Shown: positions 19,370 through 25,693 of the stretch, in pieces
Layout of the letters: every line of letters begins with the position of its first letter
Numbering within the stretch: the stretch's first letter is position 1
Assembly: GCA_027596945.1 (NCBI GenBank)
Contig: JADGJH010000198.1
Coordinates: forward strand, 1-25,693
Length of the DNA stretch: 25,693 bases
DNA from: Physocladia obscura
Taxonomy: Eukaryota > Chytridiomycota > Chytridiomycetes > Chytridiales > Chytriomycetaceae
Reading direction: 5' to 3'
The notes under the pieces: generated by a model
What the model saw: the letters and a program-made list of their open reading frames with translations, nothing else
The model's database searches: none
What the model was told of the DNA's origin: nothing
Position numbers and translations under genes: made by a program

Positions 19370-19968
19370 TTACTCAGTTAAATCTTGTAGAAACTTAAAT
19401 AGAGTTTTTTTTAGAAGTAGGCAGCAAAAAGGCTTTGCTTTGTTCAATACAGCTGTGAATGTTTCGTCACTGACTTGATCGATAAGTGAAGTCAAGACAG
19501 AAGTATCTTGGTCAAACATTGCTTGTTCAATGGCTTCAAACTCAATAAATGGTGTAGTATATTTCAGGTGACAGTCATTACAATCATCATAGCTCAATAA
19601 ATGAGAAGTTAGTGAGGTTTAGATTTCAAAGTTCGTAAATGGCTTACTTGCAAGTACCACAAGTATAATTGGCCTTGCTATATCCGCAAAAGTCACAAAT
19701 ATGAGGCATTATGTTTTTTGAATTGTGTAACAGTACGTGAAAATTCTTCACTGAGGATTTCGTCTTTGTATTACAGTTGTGGCATTCATAATACTCGTTT
19801 CCACATCCAGAGCCCTTGCAGTGAAAACGCACGCCAGTCAGCTTATCAGTTTCGCAAACTATACATTTTTATTCTATTGGAGAGTGAGTCTCCGTGAGGG
19901 CGTGTTGATGTTTGGTTACTAATTCATTTGTTGTTTTGCGACTAACACCAATTGATTTGGGGTTATTT
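19370..19968 (-). pseudogene. Cys-rich zinc-binding protein remnant
   Basis: The minus strand encodes two clusters: CIVCETDKLTGVRFHCKG...CHNC and HICDFCGYSKANYTCGTC, continued after a 55-nt GT-AG intron (19593-19647) as NYDDCNDCHLKY. The C-x2-C...Y-x-C-x2-C-x-YD-x-C-x2-C pattern resembles C1-like or ZZ-type fingers. The last exon (19370-19592) adds an acidic helical tail (FIEFEAIEQAMFDQD). Upstream the same frame extends to about 19968 but meets TAA at 19869-19871, and no initiating ATG is evident before it. Either an upstream exon is missed or the gene is broken at its 5' end. The downstream part (19370-19832) starting MRFHCKG is intact. Confidence 0.5.
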
Positions 19969-20254
19969 AGTTTGCTTCACCATTTTGATCTACATCTGCA
20001 ATTGCATCTTCTAGCTTCGCTGCCACAGCGACACTTGAGATTTCCCCAACAGCGTCAGTTTTTTCACAGATCAAAACAAGAACGACAAGTTTAAAGCAGT
20101 TTATTCTCTCATCTGTCTGATCCAAACAAAATTGTTGACAGCAAAGGAAAAAATCTTTTGATGCTGGCTTTGAAAAAAGATTTTTATTTTGTTTGCTTAA
20201 GTTTTTTTCTTTGTCTTCTTCTTCTTTTCTCTTAATATGTTTATTATTATTTGT

Positions 20255-20706
20255 TTGGATACAGGAAAAACGGAGATTGGAAAATTTCTTTTGCAATAAA
20301 ATGTATCAATTCATGCAACTGATTATGACGGCAACACAGTCCTTTCTTACTGTGCGTCTTTTTCAAACGTTTTAAGTGCAGGTCTTCGCTGGGACACGCC
20401 GTTGAACAATTTCAACCAAGCACCCTTGAAGTACTTGAAGGATACAGTCAAGATTTTCAAGATGTCACAGAGTTTGTTCAATTAGCGAAAAGTATTGCCG
20501 ATGGTGATCGTGAATTTGATGAAGATGATGACGTGGCGAATTTGAATCAAGTTGTTATAAATGAAAGCTTGGAAGAAGCTAACATTGCTTTATAAGCGCA
20601 CCTTGAAGCTCTGCAGGCGCAACTTTCTGTTTTACACCCATCGCTTATTGAAGAAAGTTCAGATCTGATTGGGGATTTGATGAAGGAATTATTGGAATGG
20701 ATAAGG
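20255..20706 (+). pseudogene. Ankyrin-like and acidic coding remnants, broken
   Basis: After a possible acceptor (tttggatacag) a plus-strand frame reads KTEIGKFLL, then a TAA at 20297-20299, then NVSIHATDYDGNTVLSYC, which fits one ankyrin repeat (...LL..GA.I.A.D.DGNT.L..). A second frame from about 20389 reads LGHAVEQFQPSTLEVLEGY, and on to a strongly acidic EFDEDDDVANLNQ stretch. It meets TAA at 20593-20595 and continues in frame as AHLEALQAQLSVLHPS...LLEWIR up to a GTATGT donor at 20707. Two stops plus a frame change suggest a pseudogene, although unseen small introns could repair part of it. Confidence 0.4.
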
Positions 20707-20868
20707 TATGTTTTATTTTCCTCACACGAGAAAAATTTTTACTACAATTTTACTTCGAAGCTTAAAAATGATCTTTGTGGCTGGTAGCGCACTTAACCGG
20801 TTGATAAAGCCAGAAAAAGACAAGGAATTCATATCGACTAGTCCCACATGTTACACATCGCTCTTTTG

Positions 20869-20937
<69 letters not shown>

Positions 20938-20938
20938 G
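20869..20938 (+). repeat. (TTA)n microsatellite, ~23 units
   Basis: An uninterrupted run of about 70 nt of the trinucleotide tta/att. Perfect units suggest it is young and length-polymorphic. It lies in noncoding sequence between the remnants at 20255-20706 and the surface-protein gene. Confidence 0.98.
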
Positions 20939-21394
20939 CGACCCCGATCGCTGCTCATCAAGGGTTCCACCTTTCTTCCCGATTCCAATTGGGACTGTTG
21001 ATTCCGACTGACTTTCTCTGCCTTCTACCATGCTTGCGACCTGACTTATTTCCACCGCTCCACCCTTTCAGCCTGCCACTTGTGCCTCCTTGGTCTCCTC
21101 TGATTTCCGACCGCGCCTAGACGACTAGTTGGAGCTCTACCTTGCCGCCGGATTTCGCCTGTTTTGGACTTACCTCACTAGTTCGGTTGGGTGTCTCGGC
21201 AGCCCCAAATCTGCTCTCATTTTGTTCTTTCTCTTCTAGTTTGTTGCATGAAACATTTTTTCACCAAGTTCAACCAGAAATTCCACCAATCATTTTATTC
21301 TTTGAATACTTCCATCCTTCTAGAATGCCGAGCGGGTATAAATCGTGAAACGACATTCCTCAAAAAAACTATTGGAAAAGAAAACCTGGCACGC
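20939..21394. other. Probable 5' region of the surface-protein gene
   Basis: A pyrimidine-rich, GC-richer stretch with many ct and tcc runs on the plus strand. Small frames occur, but none looks like protein. It probably holds the promoter and 5' untranslated region of the gene starting at 21395. Confidence 0.4.
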
Positions 21395-23307
21395 ATGTTT
21401 CTTACTTCTGTCGTTATTGTGGCAATCTCGCTTGTCACGGACGTACGCGCCGCCGAGTCATTTTTGGTGCTCGGTGCAGGAACTGACAGTTCCACCACCA
21501 AGTGCGGAACCGCTGCCAACCCAGTTATTGCTGCCCAGCCAAATGACGGTGATCTTTTGCTCCCAACTTTCGGCAACGTAGTCACTGGACAAACGTGGTT
21601 GCAGTCAAAATACTGTGTCCTTGGAAGCGCCAGCTCCCAACCTTGGACTAATGCCGGGGAGTTCTCTAATCAGGCACAATGCAACACTGCTTGTCAAGGG
21701 TACACGTACGCCATTCAGATTCCAAACTATATTTGCTGGTGCACCAGCAACAGTGATGGCGAGTTGTTCACATGTCCAACAAACCCTCTGCCAACAGACA
21801 CGTACGATGTCTGGTATGAATTACAAACTTTCGCGGGTCCAGTCACCATGTTTGGGTCTCAGGTCGTTTTCACTTTCTCGGTCACCAACTATGGACAGAC
21901 TCTTCAAGCACCCGCCATTACTCCTTCCGGGTGCACGTTGAATTTGGAATACAGCAGTATTTACCAGTCTGGAGCGAACACATGCACATTCAGTGCGTAT
22001 CTTCCATATGACAATGCTGCTTGTTGGATTGACACTGTTGGCCTAAACCCAATTCCCGGTGCGGCAAGCAGTGCATCCACCCAATATGCTTCAGGGTAAG
22101 GTTATTGTGTTGGCTGGCTGAAGTCTATTTGTTACATCATATTCAATATCCTTTCTTTTCTTTTTGTGATAGACACGTCAACGTTATTGCCAACAATTCC
22201 ACACTGACTGTCTCCGACACCTTCCCATTCGATGTTGCGTTTCCCTTTTCAGCTGCAGCCCAAACTACAAGCGCCAACCTCGACACGCTTGTGACGATAG
22301 CCCTTCGTACACAAACGTTCACTGACACGACTCAAAGCCAAGCAAGCGCTAGTGCTGCCTCCGGTACTCTCGTTCTCAGCTTCTCAGTCACAATTGATGG
22401 AACAGGTTACGTGGTCAACTCATTCCTCGACCAAAACAGCAACACATACTCGCTTTCCAGCGGCTGGTGGGTTTCCCCAACTTACACGGGCGTCAGTTGT
22501 ACCCAAACAACGTGGTACACAGTCACGGCCAACATTTGTCCTGGTCCTCTTGACAGCAACCATCCAAACTCCTGCTCTGGCGGATCCGTCACATCTTCCG
22601 TTTCAATCACGATCCAAGTGGCTCCAGACATTTCGTCTCCCACTTGCGAGGTTGTTGCTACTATCAGTTTGACTGACCTTACCAGTGTCGTTGCCGACTC
22701 ATCGACATCTCCAACTGGCTATCCAACCACAAGTGCATCCACTCTCCACATTGGCAACTTCTGGAGTGTTGGTGTTAGTTCAGCAACGGTTGCTGGAATC
22801 GGCATGTACCTCGAAATTACGTCCGTCAGACTCAGTTACCCCGGCACTGGTTCAAACATTGTCTACGTGGATCTTCCTTCAGCATGCTGGGCGTATCATA
22901 AGTACACTGCCATCGGTCAAACCTGGTTTGCTTTCCTCGCTGAACAAGATAGCAGCGCTTGGACCACAGCTGCATCGCCAGCCGCTGCTGCCACTTCCCT
23001 TCCAAACTTTTTGTCTACCCCTCAAGCTTGCCCATACATTCCAATGCAGATTCATCAGCAAATCACAATGACTATCGGCGTCCAAGTCTCTGACACTTTG
23101 CCCGCTCAACGTCGTCGTGACGCCTCTGGAGTATCCAGCAATCCATCTGCTTATATCACCGTCCCAATCACCATTGCTGACTCATCGAACCAAGCAAACC
23201 AGACGAGCCAGGCCACAAACCTGAAGAGCGGTGCCACTTTCCACAGTTTTGATGTTGCGAATTTGGTTGCTGGTGCCGTGGCTGTTGGTCTTGGTGTTAA
23301 TCTTTGA
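21395..23307 (+). CDS. Secreted, probably GPI-anchored cell-surface protein with WSC-like Cys-rich N-terminus
   Basis: Two exons, 21395-22095 and 22173-23307, with a 77-nt GTAAGG...ATAG intron give 611 residues. An N-terminal signal peptide (MFLTSVVIVAISLVTDVRA) is the reason for choosing ATG 21395 over upstream in-frame ATGs. A Cys-rich module follows (CVLGSASSQPW...CNTACQGYTYAIQIPNYICWC), reminiscent of WSC carbohydrate-binding domains but not a full match. Then comes a long Ser/Thr-rich beta-type region with sequons (ANNST) and paired Cys. Near the C-terminus a polybasic PAQRRRDASG looks like a proprotein-type cleavage site. The protein ends in a hydrophobic tail (FDVANLVAGAVAVGLGVNL) with no charged residue after it, typical of a GPI-attachment signal. 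A role at the plasma membrane or cell wall is inferred; enzymatic function is not evident. Confidence 0.8.
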
Positions 23308-23324
23308 ATGTCTTGCTTCATGGC

Positions 23325-23876
23325 TCAAACTTTTTTTTTTTGCTTACCATAATCTTTCATTTCATGAGTTTTAACCGAAGTTTTTACGTAATAATAATAT
23401 TTTAATTTTACATTTGAGTGTTTCGTTTTTTCCCCCATGTCCAACACTTGGTGCACATGTCCAACACTTGGTGCACATGTCCAACACTTGGTGTATCGTT
23501 TAATCACATTCTCTCAGTCCTCATTGAAATTTCATTTTGGTGTTGATATCTTGCCAAATGTTTTTGGCATTTCTTTATTAAAATCAGATTGTTTAATATT
23601 ATGCAATTTAAAATCACCATTTCACTTCCAATTATTAAAAGATTCCCATTATATCTTTTTTTCCACTTTTAATTCCTTATTTACCATTATTTTATCAATT
23701 TCACAACATTCATTAATAAATTGATTATATGCCTTCATTTTTGATTTATAACATTTTGTAGATTTATTGATATCATCTGGTACTTCTTTTAATCCTTCTT
23801 TTTCCATATTTGCATATAATCCAAATATATTCATAAAAACTGGTCTCCAGATAGTGACAATGACTGTCACAAGCAA
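23325..23876 (-). pseudogene. Broken reading frame, unknown protein
   Basis: One minus-strand frame reads through this whole stretch with TAA at 23649-23651 and several TGA codons (for example 23622-23624). Coding character is visible in WRPVFMNIFGLYANMEKEG and, beyond the stops, in SDFNKEMPKTFGKIS. The TGA codons stand next to residues where Trp would read naturally. The segment is very AT-rich and includes the 20-bp tandem repeat. The family is unknown; this is probably a decayed mobile-element gene. Confidence 0.35.
23436..23493 (+). repeat. 20-bp tandem repeat, 2.9 copies
   Basis: The unit catgtccaacacttggtgca is repeated without mismatch at 23436-23455 and 23456-23475, with 18 nt of a third copy at 23476-23493. 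Exact identity implies a recent slippage or duplication. Confidence 0.97.
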
Positions 23877-23993
23877 AACAATGAAATAGAATGAAATGAA
23901 GCAAATTTACAAAACAACCTTCTTCCAGAATTGTTCTAAGTAATTCAATCAAATGGAACCAGTCAGGTCAGATTTGGAGAGTTTCTTCTCAAG

Positions 23994-25328
23994 TTGTATT
24001 GCAGTGATCAAAATATCATTCACAAACTAATTGATGAACTATTCAATGTTCTAATTTGCAACCCCCTGATCTCTTTGTTTGATTTAAATCCATTGCAGCA
24101 TCCAGCTGCTGTTACTGTTGATGCACTTGATGAATGTGGCACACTTGGTTTTTGCAATGACATCCTTCAAGTCTTTTATGTCCACTGGATGAAGTTACCA
24201 CCATTTGTTAAGATCAAGATTATTGTTACTGCTTGATCAGAGCGGGACATTGTCCATGCATTTTATGCTTTACAAAAAAACATGATTAGAAACAACTAGT
24301 GAGCAAAACAAACAAGATGCACTCATATATGCTGAATACTTCCTGAAAAAAAAACTGTGCTGAATCTTATGCAGTCCTGCTATTATCTGTGGATTTGAAC
24401 CTCTAACAGTCCAAGCAATTGCTGATATCACTGGTGAACTGATTGCTGATATCAAGAATATTATTCGCATGCTTGATGCTTTACTTTTGCTTGATCCAAA
24501 TTCAAAAATCATTCACATTTTTCACAAATCTTTCAAAACTACCTTATAGATTCCACAAATTGCACAGTTAACTGTTTTGCAATTGATTTGCATTTTCACC
24601 ACACCTGGTTGGTTGGCAGAAAAGACAGTTTCATATCTGAACAAGTTTCTCCACTTCAACATGTGTAATTTTCCAATTGACGAACTTCACAGTGAAATTG
24701 ATGACTTTTCATCAAGAGTTTCAAATTATATTCCACAAGCAGCTGTGTATGCTGAAAGATATTATGAACAGCATTGCTTAGAGTCTACACAACACCTGCT
24801 AGTTGTTGATGGAAAATTATTGCAGGAATATGTGATCTGTTTTTCAAAAGTGCACACTTTTGGATTGAAATCACAAGTCACATTGGCAAAACAAAGCAAA
24901 TTGTTTACTCTGTTGCCACATTGCAAAAATGCTTTACCAGCAGTTCAGTGTCACCAAATGTGCTACTGATACTGAAAGATATCAAATGTGCAATTCAACA
25001 GTACTTTATTCCTATTCAGGTCAGATATACAACACTGTCATTATCATGGCTCTAACTGAAAAAGAGGTACTATCTGTCTCTGCTAAGCCAAATTCCAGTC
25101 TTAAATACTGCTCCACATGATCTGTATTGGCCTCCTTGCATGATTACAATTGAAGACCACACTGAAAAGGTGTATGCAATTGCCATCAGCACAGATAGGC
25201 ATTTTGTTGTGTCTGGATCAGGTGACAGCACTGTAAAAATCTGGGATGTACAGACTGGTGCTCTTTTTAAGGACTCAGTGGATGATGGCAAATTTCCTCC
25301 AAATGATACCCAATACAATTTTGAATAA
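23994..25328 (+). pseudogene. NACHT-WD40 (STAND NTPase) pseudogene
   Basis: Matches the middle and end of fungal NACHT-WD40 proteins, signalling NTPases of the HET-E/STAND type. In order: Walker B region AAVTVDALDECG and LPPFVKIKIIVTA, where the usual TSR-E-R-D motif is broken by TGA at 24234-24236; EPLTVQAIADITGELIADI...MLDALLLLDP...FHKSF, the winged-helix-like post-NACHT segment; a TAG before IPQIAQ; FNMCNFPIDELH...YAERYYEQHCLES, the conserved linker; and one WD40 repeat, EDHTEKVYAIAISTDRHFVVSGSGDSTVKIWDVQTGAL. The P-loop half is not visible upstream, and the WD40 array stops after about one repeat, where copia-like sequence begins. At least three stops and frame changes make it non-functional. 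Confidence 0.85.
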
Positions 25329-25693
25329 GGAAATCTACAGGTGGGAAACAAAGCACAATTTTCAAGTGGAAAATTTGCGTGCAGATGAAGGTGCAGAGTT
25401 GATTAACTCTCAAATGAAAGAAAACTTTATGAAATCAGAAGACAGAAAAATTTCTCCCTTTGAAGAACAAAGCCCATCGTTCACAAAAGAAATGAATGGC
25501 CTGGTAGAAAGATTAATAAAATCAATTAAAGATGCAGTTATAACAATGCTGATTCATGCTAGTGTTAAAGCAGATCAAATGGATCCTAATATATTTGAGA
25601 GCAATACTGTCAATATGACAGTGCAAACACAAGATAATAACAACAAAACTAAAGAAAAGAAATTCCAGATTCCCTGCCCTTTATATATCATTT
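25303..25693 (+). mobile_element. Ty1/copia integrase fragment, continues past the window
   Basis: An open plus-strand frame of about 130 codons runs to the window edge. It contains VENLRADEGAEL, matching the second catalytic Asp region of Ty1/copia integrases (LR-D-G-E), and SPSFTKEMNGLVERLIKSI, matching the third catalytic Glu region (T-x-N-G-x-x-E-R), followed by a helix (AVITMLIHASV). The spacing fits a DDE core. The first catalytic Asp and upstream domains are absent, because the fragment starts at the end of the WD40 remnant. It then becomes Asn/Lys-rich. A truncated copy is likely unless intact sequence continues to the right. Confidence 0.65.

Noticed and set aside
20848..21120. Poly-Ile or poly-Leu coding frames across the microsatellite
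   Set aside because: They exist only because (TTA)n is open in several frames; the flanking sequence has no protein-like character.
23436..23493. CRISPR array
   Set aside because: Three adjacent 20-bp copies without spacers in a eukaryotic context are a plain tandem repeat.

Overview
The window comes from a eukaryotic nuclear genome, most likely a fungus and possibly an early-diverging, chytrid-like one. Intact genes are interrupted by short GT-AG introns (about 55-110 nt). They encode household eukaryotic proteins (Snu13, DJ-1, an L-type cargo lectin) and a probable GPI-anchored surface protein. The repeat-rich right end holds a NACHT-WD40 remnant of the kind abundant in filamentous and zoosporic fungi. 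The lineage is an inference from gene content; no rRNA or other marker gene is present.

Layout. Positions 1-3900 are AT-rich and decayed: one long broken minus-strand frame, a diverged inverted repeat, a low-complexity A/T tandem array and further coding scraps. Positions 3910-6755 hold a nine-exon lectin-cargo-receptor gene (minus), SNU13 (minus) and, head to head with SNU13, a 5'-truncated and frameshifted IMP3 fragment (plus). Positions 6726-11861 are a self-contained ~5.1 kb element bounded by 110-bp terminal inverted repeats about 93% identical. It carries two plus-strand genes and a small RING-like frame, and lies between the IMP3 fragment and the DJ-1 gene. Positions 11924-19188 hold DJ-1 (plus), a polytopic membrane protein (minus), and two tandem paralogues of an unrecognised Ala/Val-rich family (minus) that share a 575-nt block with a single visible difference although their flanks have diverged. 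Positions 19370-20706 contain decayed zinc-binding and ankyrin-like coding remnants. A (TTA)n microsatellite and a secreted, probably GPI-anchored protein follow. Positions 23325-25693 are again repeat-rich: an unknown broken frame, a NACHT-WD40 pseudogene and a Ty1/copia integrase fragment running off the edge.

The best candidate for something undescribed is the element at 6726-11861. Its first gene has a small Cys/His cluster followed by a large region I cannot assign to a known transposase. Its second gene keeps the last two motifs of an SF1-type helicase fused to an HNH nuclease motif, without any visible helicase core. Each gene has one in-frame TAA and is otherwise open. SNU13, DJ-1 and the paralogue pair end naturally at TAA, so I read these internal stops as decay rather than recoding.
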